Source: SYFY01 sp043719475 (GTDB lineage Bacteria; Pseudomonadota; Gammaproteobacteria; Pseudomonadales; Azotimanducaceae). From it: a stretch of 64,000 nt of DNA. The stretch covers positions 1 through 64,000 of the forward strand of contig JAYSTS010000238.1 in NCBI GenBank assembly GCA_043719475.1. Direction: 5' to 3'. A program made the translations under genes and the position numbers. Below, piece after piece: positions 35,736 to 44,783 of this stretch; position 1 is the first letter of the stretch; each line of letters opens with the position of its first letter. Under the pieces are notes generated by a model that worked only from the letters and a program-made list of their open reading frames with translations, did not search any database and was not told where the DNA came from.

Positions 35736-36629
35736 TCAATCGTATAGCCTGGGAACACCCGGCGGCGGACGTTTGAATCTTCGGTATTCCCATTGGTACT
35801 GGCCGGGATCCCGCGCAATCAGTGCTTCCGTCATTTCATTCAGCTTGGTTGCCGCAATACAGGGATCTGCATGGTCAACGCCGAGATGAGCCGGTTCGAA
35901 CCGAATGATGAATCCATGTGCGGCTCGCTGCGCACTACCCAACACCGCTACCGCACCAGTCTGTCGTAACAGGCGTTGGGCAAGCGTCATCGTCAGGGTC
36001 GATCGGCCAAAAAAAGGCGCGTAGACTCCTGCGGTAACGTCCGGTACCTGATCGGGTAATAGCGCAGTCACCCCTCCAGCCCGCAACGTTCGCACCATCG
36101 CCTTGATGCCGGAGGTCCCAATTGGCATGAGATTCCCGCCGGTCCTGCTTCGCGCTGTACGCATCGGCACCTCTAGCGATTCCAGACGTGGCGGATCGTA
36201 AAGGCAGGTGTACCCATAGCGACCCAGGAAAAGAGCTAGCACTTCCCAGTTACCGAAGTGCGGGACCAGCACGATCACACCTTTTCCGGCTCGCGATTTT
36301 TCCTCCAGCAGTTCGCTTCCCGAGATCTGCAAGTACATCGACTCACAACGGTCCAGTGGCCAATGCCAGAGCGCGCCTGCTTCCATCGCGAACATGGCTG
36401 TGTTTCGAAGGCTCGATCTGGCGAGCTTCCGACGTGAGATGTCATCCAGCTCGGGAAATACCAAACCGATGTTGGCGAAGGTTACGTGCCGGGTCTCTCC
36501 CGGTACAAGGTACAAGATATCGCCGATCATTCGCCCCACGCCACGAAGCACCTGCAAAGAGAGTAAAGACAGCAGACGAATGGCAACCAGAATCAGTCGA
36601 GCAGCGATTTCACGAACAATCTGTTTCAC
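35736..36629 (-). CDS. Lysophospholipid/lipid A acyltransferase (LpxL/HtrB family)
   Basis: 297 residues with one N-terminal membrane segment (about 10-30). The catalytic HX4E motif is HFGNWE (H124-E129), followed by the family blocks RTGGNLMP and LPDQVPD. Family members transfer acyl chains to Kdo2-lipid IVA or ornithine lipids. In pseudomonads the homologue near tag is annotated as a lauroyltransferase, but the exact acyl substrate cannot be read here. It overlaps the tag stop by four bases. Confidence 0.88.
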   Translation of the reverse strand: MKQIVREIAARLILVAIRLLSLLSLQVLRGVGRMIGDILYLVPGETRHVTFANIGLVFPELDDISRRKLARSSLRNTAMFAMEAGALWHWPLDRCESMYLQISGSELLEEKSRAGKGVIVLVPHFGNWEVLALFLGRYGYTCLYDPPRLESLEVPMRTARSRTGGNLMPIGTSGIKAMVRTLRAGGVTALLPDQVPDVTAGVYAPFFGRSTLTMTLAQRLLRQTGAVAVLGSAQRAAHGFIIRFEPAHLGVDHADPCIAATKLNEMTEALIARDPGQYQWEYRRFKRPPPGVPRLYD

Positions 36630-37198
36630 CGGAGAACCACGCCGAGGAACCTGCAGGCCTCATGCCGATGGCAGTAGACCATGTGATCATTGACTAGACC
36701 GGCGGACTGCATGAACGCATACGCTGTTGTCGGTCCAACAAAACGAAACCCCGCCTTGGTCAATTTCTTTGCCAGCTGGGCCGATTGTTCCGTATGTAAT
36801 GGAACGTGCGCACGCCTGTCAAACATGTTTTCAAGTGGCCTGCCATCGACAACATCCCAAATAAAATCGCTGAAGTCTGTGATGTGCAAAAAGGCGCGGG
36901 CATTTCCGATCATGGCCACGAGCTTGCCACGATGGCGAATGATCCCCGCATCCTGAAGCCAGGCATCTACCACTTCATCCGACGTCTCTGCCAGCATTGC
37001 TGGTTTGAAATCAAAAAAGACGGTTTGCATATACGCGCGTTTTTGCAAAACCGTCCACCAAGACAACCCCGCCTGCATCCCTTCAAGAATGAGCCTTTCG
37101 AACAACACCTCTGGACGGTGTTCTGGCACGCCCCACTCGGTGTCGTGGTATTGCAGATACAGAGGGTGAGATCCACACCATTCACAGCGTCTCAGCAT
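36626..37198 (-). CDS. tag: DNA-3-methyladenine glycosylase I
   Basis: 190 residues. RRCEWCGSHPLYLQYHDTEWG is the Tag N-terminus with zinc ligands Cys and His, and a catalytic Glu lies in LILEGMQAGLSWWTVL. The C-terminal zinc half-site is in YCHRHEACRF. The enzyme excises 3-methyladenine from alkylated DNA. It is divergent from gmhB, with 33 bases between starts, and coupled to the acyltransferase gene. Confidence 0.94.
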   Translation of the reverse strand: MLRRCEWCGSHPLYLQYHDTEWGVPEHRPEVLFERLILEGMQAGLSWWTVLQKRAYMQTVFFDFKPAMLAETSDEVVDAWLQDAGIIRHRGKLVAMIGNARAFLHITDFSDFIWDVVDGRPLENMFDRRAHVPLHTEQSAQLAKKLTKAGFRFVGPTTAYAFMQSAGLVNDHMVYCHRHEACRFLGVVLR

Positions 37199-37231
37199 TA
37201 CATCCTTTGACCTTCCAGGAATTGTTGTCGT

Positions 37232-37822
37232 ATGTTGCGTGGCACTGGATTCCTGGACGTTGGAACATTGTTTAAAGATATTCGCGCAGTTCTGCTCGAT
37301 AGAGACGGTGTAGTCAACAGGGACTCTGAAAATTTCATCAAGTGCCCGGAAGAATGGGAAGTTTTGCCAGGGGTCATTGAAGCGCTCGGCAAGTTAAGAA
37401 TCGCAGGATTGCCAGTGGGTATCTGTTCAAATCAATCGGGCATCGCTCGAGGAATAGTACCGACGGCGCAACTGGCCGCTATAAACAAGCGGATACACGC
37501 AGAGGTAATGCAGCGAGGCGGCTGTATCGGACTGATTCGCTACTGCCCACATGGTCCTGATGAAGGCTGTCGATGTCGCAAACCAGCGCCCGGAATGATT
37601 CTGGACGCATGCAGATGGCTTTCGCTCTCTCCAGCGAAAGTGTTATTCGTTGGGGACCGGCGCTCAGATCTGCTTGCCGCTCGTAGTGCCGGCTGTCAAT
37701 CAGCGTTGGTTCGAACTGGTCATGGCAACCAGACTGAACACGAACTTGGCGACCCTGCACAGGCGGTATTCGACGATCTTTTGCAAGCCATCGAATTCTT
37801 GCTTCGCTCCCGCTCTGTTTGA
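37232..37822 (+). CDS. gmhB: D-glycero-D-manno-heptose-1,7-bisphosphate 7-phosphatase
   Basis: 196 residues, HAD superfamily. The nucleophile motif is LLDRDGVVN, then SNQSG, and the GmhB-specific zinc loop CPHGPDEGCRC ahead of KPAPGM, and GDRRSDLLAA. It makes heptose precursors for the LPS core. It is convergent with gyrB, 33 bases apart, with no clear terminator hairpin between them. A shorter start inside the first 15 residues is possible. Confidence 0.92.
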   Translation: MLRGTGFLDVGTLFKDIRAVLLDRDGVVNRDSENFIKCPEEWEVLPGVIEALGKLRIAGLPVGICSNQSGIARGIVPTAQLAAINKRIHAEVMQRGGCIGLIRYCPHGPDEGCRCRKPAPGMILDACRWLSLSPAKVLFVGDRRSDLLAARSAGCQSALVRTGHGNQTEHELGDPAQAVFDDLLQAIEFLLRSRSV

Positions 37823-37855
37823 CGGCAGAAATTCTTCCTCGATGTGATCGATCGG

Positions 37856-40264
37856 TCAGACGTCCAGGTTCACCACTTGGAGCGCGTTGGTTTCAATAAA
37901 CTCGCGACGCGGCTCGACTTGATCACCCATCAGTGTCGTGAACATTCGATCTGCGGAGATCAAATCGTCCACGGTAACCCGCAGCATGCGGCGAACCGTC
38001 GGGTCCATGGTGGTCTGCCAGAGTTGTTCCGGGTTCATCTCTCCGAGGCCTTTGTACCGCTGGATGTCTACTCCTCGTCGAGATTCCGCCATCAGCCAGT
38101 CGAAAGCTTCACCAATCCGGGCAACAGGGCGCTCCCGCTCACCTCGCGCCATAGTCGCGCCATCCCCAATCAATCCCCTGACAGTCGTCCCCATCTGGAC
38201 GATGGCTTCGTAATCGGTCCCGGCAAAAAAGTTCTGTCCCAGCAGAACACGCTCGGTGATTCCTCTTTCCGTTACATCAATCAGAGGCATATGAATACCC
38301 CGTTCCGCATCGTGCTGCAGTTCCACCCGAGCAGAGACATGACCGGTCGTTGTCAGTTCCGCTTGTAGCTTTGCTGCCCACTCCGTCATTTTGGAGGCGT
38401 TGCGAAGATCGCCGGGTTGAACTACATCGAGGTCAACCAACGTTCGACTGACCGTGACTGGAACATTTCTCGAGAGTTTCTGCAGTCGGTCCATTAGTGC
38501 GCTGTAGCTCTGCAGCAATGATTCCAGCGCAATTGAGTCCACCGGCGGAGCTCCTGAGCTCACACGCAATGCTGCGCCATCGAGCGCACTGGTCAGGAAG
38601 TAACGGGCAAGTTCTGCATCGTCCTTTGCATAGTGTTCATGGCGCCCACGTTTTACTTTATAAAGCGGTGGTTGTGCGATGTAGACATACCCTCGCTCGA
38701 TCAATTGTGGCATTTGTCGAAAAAAGAATGTCAGCAACAGAGTTCGAATATGAGATCCATCCACGTCGGCGTCGGTCATGATGATGACGCGGTGGTATCT
38801 GAGCTTCTCCAGATTGAATTCATCTCGGCCTATGCCGCAACCGAGAGCCATCACCAAAGTACCGACCTCTTGTGAAGCAAGCATTTTGTCAAAACGAGCT
38901 TTTTCTACGTTTAGAATCTTGCCTCTCAACGGAAGAATTGCTTGTGTTCGACGATCGCGACCTTGTTTTGCAGACCCTCCGGCCGAATCGCCCTCGACGA
39001 GGTAAAGCTCTGATGCAGCAGGATCTTTTTCCTGGCAGTCAGCTAGTTTTCCGGGCAACCCAGCGATGTCCAGAGCACCTTTACGTCGAGTCATTTCTCT
39101 TGCTTTCCGAGCAGCTTCTCTGGCTCTAGCAGCGTCAATCATCTTGCCAGTAATGACGCGCGCATCCGATGGATTTTCGACCAGGTACTCTGCGAATACT
39201 CTGCCCAACTCCTGCTCCACCGCTACTTTGACTTCGGAAGAAACCAGCTTGTCCTTGGTTTGCGACGAGAATTTGGGGTCCGGGACTTTAACCGAGACAA
39301 TGGCGACCAGCCCTTCTCTGGCGTCATCGCCGGTGGTAGGCACTTGTGCTTTCTTGGCGAGGCCTTCTTTTTCGATGTACGTATTGAGTGTCCTTGTCAA
39401 CGCCGCACGAAATCCTGCCAGGTGCGTTCCTCCGTCTCCCTGCGGGATATTGTTGGTGTACGTCAGTACCTGTTCCTGAAATCCGTCGTTCCACTGCATG
39501 GCAACTTCAACCCCAATGCCATCTGATTCGCGCTGTGAAGAGAAGTGAAATACCTCATGCAGAGGTTGTTTGTTTTGATTCATGTACTCAGCAAAAGCAC
39601 GGAGACCGCCCTGATAGAAAAACGTCTCCTCTCTCCCGTCTCGCTCATCAAGCAGATGAATACGAACGCCTGAATTCAAAAAAGCCAACTCGCGAGATCT
39701 CTTGGCAAGAATGTCGTAGTGAAACTCGATGTTTGCGAAGGTCGCGGCCGACGGTTTGAAAAATACCTCTGTACCGCGGCCCTCGGACTCTCCGATTTCT
39801 GCGAGTGGGGCCTGTGGAACACCGTGGACATAGTGTTGTTCATACACTTTCCCTGCTCGCTTGACGGTGAGTCGCAGCTTCTCTGACAGTGCGTTAACCA
39901 CCGATACTCCCACGCCGTGTAAACCACCCGACACTTTGTAGCTGTTGTCATTGAATTTTCCTCCAGCATGAAGCGTCGTCATAACCACTTCCGCTGCGGA
40001 GACGCCCATCTTGGGATGGAGATCCACGGGGATTCCGCGACCATTATCGATAACAGTTACTGCTTCGCCAGGATGGATGATGATATCGACCTGGTCGCAG
40101 TGCCCTGCCAGGGACTCATCGATCGCGTTGTCCACCAACTCCTGAACCATGTGGTGCAATCCAGTGCCATCTTCGGTGTCGCCGATGTACATGCCCGGAC
40201 GTTTTCTTACCGCATCGAGCCCTTCCAGCACCTCAATGCTAGCGCCGGTATATGTCTCTTCCAC
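37856..40264 (-). CDS. gyrB: DNA gyrase subunit B
   Basis: 802 residues, the normal gammaproteobacterial length including the insert in the TOPRIM region. The GHKL ATPase has VDNAIDESLAG, DNGRGIPV and GGLHGVGVSVVN. The TOPRIM domain has EGDSAGGSAKQGRDR and DADVDGSHIR, and the C-terminal QRYKGLGEMNPEQLW is intact. It supplies ATP-driven supercoiling with GyrA (not in the window). It is the last gene of the dnaA-dnaN-recF-gyrB series, 3 bases after recF. Confidence 0.98.
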   Translation of the reverse strand: MEETYTGASIEVLEGLDAVRKRPGMYIGDTEDGTGLHHMVQELVDNAIDESLAGHCDQVDIIIHPGEAVTVIDNGRGIPVDLHPKMGVSAAEVVMTTLHAGGKFNDNSYKVSGGLHGVGVSVVNALSEKLRLTVKRAGKVYEQHYVHGVPQAPLAEIGESEGRGTEVFFKPSAATFANIEFHYDILAKRSRELAFLNSGVRIHLLDERDGREETFFYQGGLRAFAEYMNQNKQPLHEVFHFSSQRESDGIGVEVAMQWNDGFQEQVLTYTNNIPQGDGGTHLAGFRAALTRTLNTYIEKEGLAKKAQVPTTGDDAREGLVAIVSVKVPDPKFSSQTKDKLVSSEVKVAVEQELGRVFAEYLVENPSDARVITGKMIDAARAREAARKAREMTRRKGALDIAGLPGKLADCQEKDPAASELYLVEGDSAGGSAKQGRDRRTQAILPLRGKILNVEKARFDKMLASQEVGTLVMALGCGIGRDEFNLEKLRYHRVIIMTDADVDGSHIRTLLLTFFFRQMPQLIERGYVYIAQPPLYKVKRGRHEHYAKDDAELARYFLTSALDGAALRVSSGAPPVDSIALESLLQSYSALMDRLQKLSRNVPVTVSRTLVDLDVVQPGDLRNASKMTEWAAKLQAELTTTGHVSARVELQHDAERGIHMPLIDVTERGITERVLLGQNFFAGTDYEAIVQMGTTVRGLIGDGATMARGERERPVARIGEAFDWLMAESRRGVDIQRYKGLGEMNPEQLWQTTMDPTVRRMLRVTVDDLISADRMFTTLMGDQVEPRREFIETNALQVVNLDV

Positions 40265-40267
40265 TGT

Positions 40268-41365
40268 TCACTCCTCAAGAGCTGTTATGGCGCCTTGTTT
40301 CACGTGAAACAAACGCGCCCGATTTCCAATTGAACCTTTGATCGCCTCAGGCAATTCAACAGAACTGATAATCACCTGACACTCCAACCGCGAGAGCACT
40401 TCCAGAACTTTTACAGTACGCCGATAGTCCAGTTCAGCAATCAGCTCATCGAACAAGACGGTACTCTGCTTACCAGTCTTGCGCTGTAATAGCTCAACTT
40501 GCGCGACCTTCATGGCGATAGCAATTAGCTTTGCTTGCCCGCGAGAGACAGTATGGTCGGCACTGTGCCCTCCAGACTTCACCTTGATGTCCGCGCGATG
40601 AGGCCCGATACGGGTCGATCCCAATTTTACATCGCCGGCGCTGGTTTCTTGCAGCAATTCCGAGAACGAAACGCCTTCCTGAGCTGTCCATCCTCTTTCA
40701 TATGAAAATTCCGACTCGATTCCAATATCCAAAGACTGGGCTGTCCTGCCAATCAGCTCGAATAGCTCTACACAGTATGCCTGCCTGAAGGCGTCCATCT
40801 CTATGGCGAGCTCCTGTAACACCTCCGCCCAGGGATCAAGCGTCCCACTTCTGATTTTGTGAGCATCGCGTAACCACGTATTTCGTTGTTTGAGTGCACG
40901 ACTGTAGTCACGAGCCAGAGCGTGGTAGCGATGTTCCACGTGAAACAAACCCCAGTCGAGGTACCGCCTTCTCTCCGCTGGACCGGCGAAAACGAGTTCA
41001 GACACCTCTGGCGTCAACAGTTGCAAAGGAAGTCGTGAAGCAGCGTCAGACAGCTTGGATGTTTGCTGCCCGTTGATCTGTACTGTGAGGGGATGCCGGC
41101 AGGGTTTGATAACCAAAATAGCGTCAACCGACGCCCGCGTTTCTAGATCAATGAAAACTGAAAGCCTGTCAGTATCGTGTTGAACTAACGCATCCAGAGA
41201 AGTGGATCGAAAGGATCGGCCTCTCCCGACCAGATAGACAGACTCCAGAACCGTCGTCTTACCCGCGCCATTGGCTCCAACAAAACAATTGAACCCTTCG
41301 CCCAACTGAATATCAGCGAACTCGACGTTGCGTACGTGCTGTAACCTCAGGCGTCTGATGGGCAT
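40268..41365 (-). CDS. recF: DNA replication/repair protein RecF
   Basis: 365 residues, an SMC-like ATPase. Walker A is GANGAGKTTV (about 31-40), the signature region is VSRGQAK, and Walker B is VLFDELIAELD. RecF directs RecR/RecO to gaps and loads RecA. Its coding sequence contains a perfect parS site (encoding FHVK near the C-terminus) and a second site with one mismatch (encoding FHVE in the middle). Confidence 0.96.
   Translation of the reverse strand: MPIRRLRLQHVRNVEFADIQLGEGFNCFVGANGAGKTTVLESVYLVGRGRSFRSTSLDALVQHDTDRLSVFIDLETRASVDAILVIKPCRHPLTVQINGQQTSKLSDAASRLPLQLLTPEVSELVFAGPAERRRYLDWGLFHVEHRYHALARDYSRALKQRNTWLRDAHKIRSGTLDPWAEVLQELAIEMDAFRQAYCVELFELIGRTAQSLDIGIESEFSYERGWTAQEGVSFSELLQETSAGDVKLGSTRIGPHRADIKVKSGGHSADHTVSRGQAKLIAIAMKVAQVELLQRKTGKQSTVLFDELIAELDYRRTVKVLEVLSRLECQVIISSVELPEAIKGSIGNRARLFHVKQGAITALEE
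40296..40311. promoter_or_regulatory. parS: parS centromere site (perfect consensus)
   Basis: tgtttcacgtgaaaca is the 16-bp palindromic ParB binding site conserved across bacteria. It lies within the 3' end of recF, about 11.6 kb from parB and 4 kb from the presumed oriC. It would nucleate the ParB partition complex. Confidence 0.92.
40932..40947. promoter_or_regulatory. parS: Second parS site with one mismatch
   Basis: tgttccacgtgaaaca differs from the palindromic consensus at one base. It lies inside recF, 621 bases from the perfect site. Natural parS clusters commonly include such single-mismatch copies that still bind ParB. Confidence 0.8.
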
Positions 41366-41384
41366 CGGACGCTCAAACTACCTG

Positions 41385-42488
41385 TCAAAGACGCATCGGC
41401 ATCACGACATAAACAGCGTCCTCGCTCCCGGGACTTTCAATGAGCGCACTGCTGTTTGTATCAGAAATCCCAAACTTCACCTCTGCCGTGCTTAATACGT
41501 TCAACACATCTAGCAAATACGCTACGTTAAAGCCGATTTCGACCGGTGCCCCTTCATACTGGATTGCAACCGCTTCATCAGCTTCTTCATGTTCGGGATT
41601 ATTGGCCTGCACACTTAGCAACTCCGGCTCTAGCTTGAGTCTGACGCCGCGATACTTTTCATTGGAAAGAATCGCCACGCGACTGAAAGCGTCTCGCAAC
41701 GTCTCTCTGCTGCCAACAAATGAACGCGAAAGAGTCTTCGGAACCACCTTTTCATAGTCCGGGAATTGGCCATCAACCAACTTGGTGGTCAAAGTGTAGC
41801 CACCCACCGAAATCGAGACGTGACTCTTGCCAAAAACAAACTGGCATGGATTGTCGGAGTCATCCAACAATCGGGCGAGCTCAAGAACGCCCTTTCTCGG
41901 CAGAATGACCTGGCGACGCTCGCCGGTCCCAACCACCCCTCTCAATGTAAACATTGCCATCCGATGTCCGTCAGTGGCAACACTACGGACATAATCCGGG
42001 CCGACTTCCAGGAGCATCCCATTGAGGAAGAAGCGGACGTCTTGCTGCGCCATCGCAAAACCAACTTGATCAATCAACAACCGAACGTTCGTTTGGGATA
42101 GGTTGATACTAAAATCAGCTAGTCCGCCTCCTGTTCTAGGGAAATCGGCCGCTGGTAAAGTGGCCAGAACGAATCGACTTCGTCCCGACCGAACGGTCGC
42201 TCGGTCTGCTTCTAGTTGAACGGAGACCCGCGCTCCCTCTCCAAACGAACGGAATATATCGGCGAGTTTACGTGTCGGAAGTGTGGTCGTTCCTTCCAGT
42301 TCAACACGCAGATTCTCAATGCGTACGTGCAGCTCTACCTCGAGGTCGGTCCCAACTATTTCTACGGTTGAACCTTTTGCCACCAACAAAACGTTGGCAA
42401 GTACCTGCAGCGTCTGCCGTCGTTCAACGACTCCTGTCAAAAGCTGCAGGGGTCGAAGCAACGTATCGCGATCAACTGTGAATTTCAT
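41385..42488 (-). CDS. dnaN: DNA polymerase III beta subunit (sliding clamp)
   Basis: 367 residues with three repeated clamp domains. Recognisable parts are MKFTVDRDTLLRPLQLLTGVVERRQT (shortened here to its first blocks), ATDGHRMA, and the C-terminal VVMPMRL that closes the hydrophobic client pocket. It encircles DNA and tethers polymerases. It is 57 bases downstream of dnaA and 19 bases ahead of recF. Confidence 0.97.
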   Translation of the reverse strand: MKFTVDRDTLLRPLQLLTGVVERRQTLQVLANVLLVAKGSTVEIVGTDLEVELHVRIENLRVELEGTTTLPTRKLADIFRSFGEGARVSVQLEADRATVRSGRSRFVLATLPAADFPRTGGGLADFSINLSQTNVRLLIDQVGFAMAQQDVRFFLNGMLLEVGPDYVRSVATDGHRMAMFTLRGVVGTGERRQVILPRKGVLELARLLDDSDNPCQFVFGKSHVSISVGGYTLTTKLVDGQFPDYEKVVPKTLSRSFVGSRETLRDAFSRVAILSNEKYRGVRLKLEPELLSVQANNPEHEEADEAVAIQYEGAPVEIGFNVAYLLDVLNVLSTAEVKFGISDTNSSALIESPGSEDAVYVVMPMRL

Positions 42489-42545
42489 AACCCACTCGTT
42501 CTTCCGCTGTCTGTTCCGACTTGCACCCTCTCGTCTTGATCAGGA

Positions 42546-43868
42546 TTAGGCTCCGAGCTTTCGGGAAAGGTTTCTGTAATCCTCTGCCAGGTCCGCGCTA
42601 TCAACTTTGAGCTCTCCGATCTTTCGGCAGGCGTGGAGAACAGTGGTGTGGTCTCGACCACCAAAGGAATCGCCTATTTCTGGCAAAGAGTGACTGGTAA
42701 GCTCTTTAGCCAACGCCATGGCCATTTGTCGTGGTCTTGCGATCATACGATTACGGCGTTTCGAGAGGATATCGGAAATCTTGATCTTGTAGTACTCAGC
42801 AACCGTCTTCTGAATTCGGTCAATACTGATAGCACGATCCTGAATGGCGAAGAGGTCGCGCAGTGCGCGCTTGACCTGGTCAATGCTGATCTTCACACCC
42901 ATGAACCGCGCATTTGCCATGACTCTTGTCAGAGCGCCTTCCAATTCACGAACATTTGAGCGAATCCGCTCTGCAATAAAGAACGCCACATTTGGATCAA
43001 GATCATGGCCGAAAACTTCAGCTTTTTTCATCAATATCGCAACACGCGTTTCAAGCTCCGGGGGCTCAATTTCTACGGTCAACCCCCAAACAAAACGAGA
43101 CTTTAGCCGCTCTTCGAGACCGTCGATCTCTTTTGGGTAACGGTCACAGGTCAACACCATCTGATGGCCGCGCTCCAGTAGTGCGTTGAAAACATGGAAG
43201 AATTCTTCCTGAGATCGCAATTTGTTGGCGAAAAACTGAATGTCATCGATCAACAACGCATCGACATTGTGGAAGTAATGCATAAAGTCTTGCATTGTCC
43301 CTTGCCGAAGCGCCTTGACCATATCCTGTACAAAATTCACCGATTGCAGGTAGACCACCCTGGCTTGCGGATTTCGCTCAGAGATCTGGTTGCCCACAGC
43401 CTGCATCAAATGGGTCTTACCTAAGCCGACCCCTCCATAGATCAGCAGAGGGTTGTACGACTGGCCGGCGTTGTCAGCGACTTGGGCGGCCGCAGCTTTC
43501 GCAATCTCGTTTGACCGACCTTCAACAAAACTGTTGAAGGTAAACTCACGATTCAGGTGGGACACCGGCGCAGCAATCACCGAACCTGAGCCGTCGGCTC
43601 GTAACGGAACGCCAAATTCTTCAGTCCCTCCGATGCTTAGCTTGAGATTCGTAGAGCCTGATTCCACTCCCTCCTCAGTGAGCATCTCACTGATCCGATC
43701 CATGTACTTGTCGGATACTTCGTCTCGGACGTAGCGGTTTGGGGCCAAGAGCTCCATTCCCGTTTCGGTCCTTCTTGCTTGCAGCGGTCGAATCCACTTG
43801 TCGAATTGACCCTCTGGCAGATCCGCCTCCAGGCGGTCCAGACACTGCTGCCACGTCAATAAACTCAA
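42546..43868 (-). CDS. dnaA: Chromosomal replication initiator DnaA
   Basis: 440 residues. Domain I (WQQCLDRLEADLPEGQF) is followed by a short linker, then the AAA+ domain with GGVGLGKTHLMQA and LLIDDIQF, and the domain IV signature GGRDHTTVLHACRK that reads the DnaA box. The start codon is TTG at 43868; the first residues align with other DnaA proteins, and no ATG or GTG fits better. The gene is the first of the series leading away from the presumed origin. Confidence 0.97.
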   Translation of the reverse strand: MSLLTWQQCLDRLEADLPEGQFDKWIRPLQARRTETGMELLAPNRYVRDEVSDKYMDRISEMLTEEGVESGSTNLKLSIGGTEEFGVPLRADGSGSVIAAPVSHLNREFTFNSFVEGRSNEIAKAAAAQVADNAGQSYNPLLIYGGVGLGKTHLMQAVGNQISERNPQARVVYLQSVNFVQDMVKALRQGTMQDFMHYFHNVDALLIDDIQFFANKLRSQEEFFHVFNALLERGHQMVLTCDRYPKEIDGLEERLKSRFVWGLTVEIEPPELETRVAILMKKAEVFGHDLDPNVAFFIAERIRSNVRELEGALTRVMANARFMGVKISIDQVKRALRDLFAIQDRAISIDRIQKTVAEYYKIKISDILSKRRNRMIARPRQMAMALAKELTSHSLPEIGDSFGGRDHTTVLHACRKIGELKVDSADLAEDYRNLSRKLGA

Positions 43869-44387
43869 TTACTTGCCCCCCGTCCCGATGCCTTTAAGGC
43901 ACCTCTTCCTTTTTTTCATTTACTGCAAGATCCCGCCCATTGGGGCCAACGATAACTTGCCGCTGTCCATGTCAACATCATCAAGAGCGCCGACCGGTTC
44001 AGTTCCGATTCAGCGTCCCCGGAATTGCTGAGCATCGCCTGCATTGCGTTGTTGTTCTCTTGATCACTATGCCATCGACAAACACCTCCCCTGTGTTTGA
44101 GGATAGCGAACAGATCAACGCCATAAGGACTCACAAACTCTTTGCAACACAGCAAAAACATTACCCGCCTGGCCTGTCATGCGAAAACTACATGATTGAA
44201 CTAGGTAGTCTTTCAAGGGATGTGAGGGAGCGATTCTAGTCACGTGATTCAAGGGTTGGCTACGACTAACAAACGATCCCACCATGTTTTTTTTTATCGT
44301 TCCGGATTTCAGTAACTTAGGAAAAAAACATCATCGTGTCCGCCGTTATGTGGACTTTGGCATTTGTGGGAAAAGTTTCGGCTTTGT

Positions 44388-44396
44388 TGTGGATAA
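44388..44396 (-). promoter_or_regulatory. Perfect DnaA box
   Basis: tgtggataa on the plus strand is TTATCCACA on the minus strand, the exact high-affinity DnaA box. It lies in the centre of a 150-base cluster of weaker matches. Confidence 0.85.
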
Positions 44397-44564
44397 CTCT
44401 TGGAAGGGTGTTTTCGTACAAGATCGGAAGCCAATGTCCCACGGTTACCCACAGGAAGAGACCGACTTCCAACCCTTGACCGACATGCTCACAACTGACT
44501 TATCAACCGTAAACCGGACCACCAATCTTCAACAACCATCTTATATTTAAATCCATTTATTGAA

Positions 44565-44594
44565 TTGACAGAGAATCATGTGCGTTCCTAGAAT
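44565..44594 (+). promoter_or_regulatory. Sigma70-type promoter of rpmH
   Basis: TTGACA (44565-44570) and TAGAAT (44589-44594) are separated by 18 bases. The expected start near 44601 gives a leader of about 48 bases before rpmH. The -35 box is a full consensus match. Confidence 0.75.
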
Positions 44595-44648
44595 GCCCGC
44601 CCTTTTCCGTAGACGTCGGCTCTACGGCGCTGACAGGAAGATCGAGAT

Positions 44649-44783
44649 ATGAAACGTACATTCCAGCCAAGTAATCTGAAGCGCCAGCGAACTCACGGTT
44701 TTCGTGCCCGCATGGCCACCAAGGGCGGCCGCAAGGTACTTAATGCCCGCCGTGCAAAAGGACGCAAGCGCGTTTCTATTTGA
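44649..44783 (+). CDS. rpmH: 50S ribosomal protein L34
   Basis: 44 residues beginning MKRTFQPSNLKR and ending GRKRVSI, highly basic, an unmistakable L34. It is preceded by AGGAAG at a suitable distance. It is the first gene of the rightward series from the origin. Its TGA overlaps the TTG start of rnpA. Confidence 0.98.
   Translation: MKRTFQPSNLKRQRTHGFRARMATKGGRKVLNARRAKGRKRVSI

Larger units (their letters stand above)
43869..44648. other. oriC: Presumed chromosomal origin (oriC) between dnaA and rpmH
   Basis: 780 bases without a credible gene. A perfect DnaA box (TTATCCACA on the minus strand) is at 44388-44396, a one-mismatch box ttacccaca at 44445-44453, and more degenerate ones at 44500-44508 (ttatcaacc) and around 44365-44373 (on the minus strand). 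An AT-rich tract at 44541-44564 (ttatatttaaatcc...) could be the unwinding element and also borders the rpmH promoter. A T-run lies at 44286-44295. Location between dnaA and rpmH is the origin position in Pseudomonas. The part at 43920-44280 shows nothing recognisable. Confidence 0.7.

Noticed and set aside
43940..44239. Plus-strand open frame (99 codons) in the dnaA-rpmH gap
   Set aside because: No ribosome binding site and no recognisable family; a minus-strand frame of similar length overlaps it. More likely part of the origin spacer.
44234..44249. CACGTG palindrome near oriC as a third parS
   Set aside because: Only the central hexamer and a few flanking bases match; about six of sixteen positions differ from consensus.
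44284..44550. Plus-strand open frame (88 codons) across the DnaA boxes
   Set aside because: Covers the DnaA box cluster and the AT-rich tract; no protein-like conservation can be claimed.
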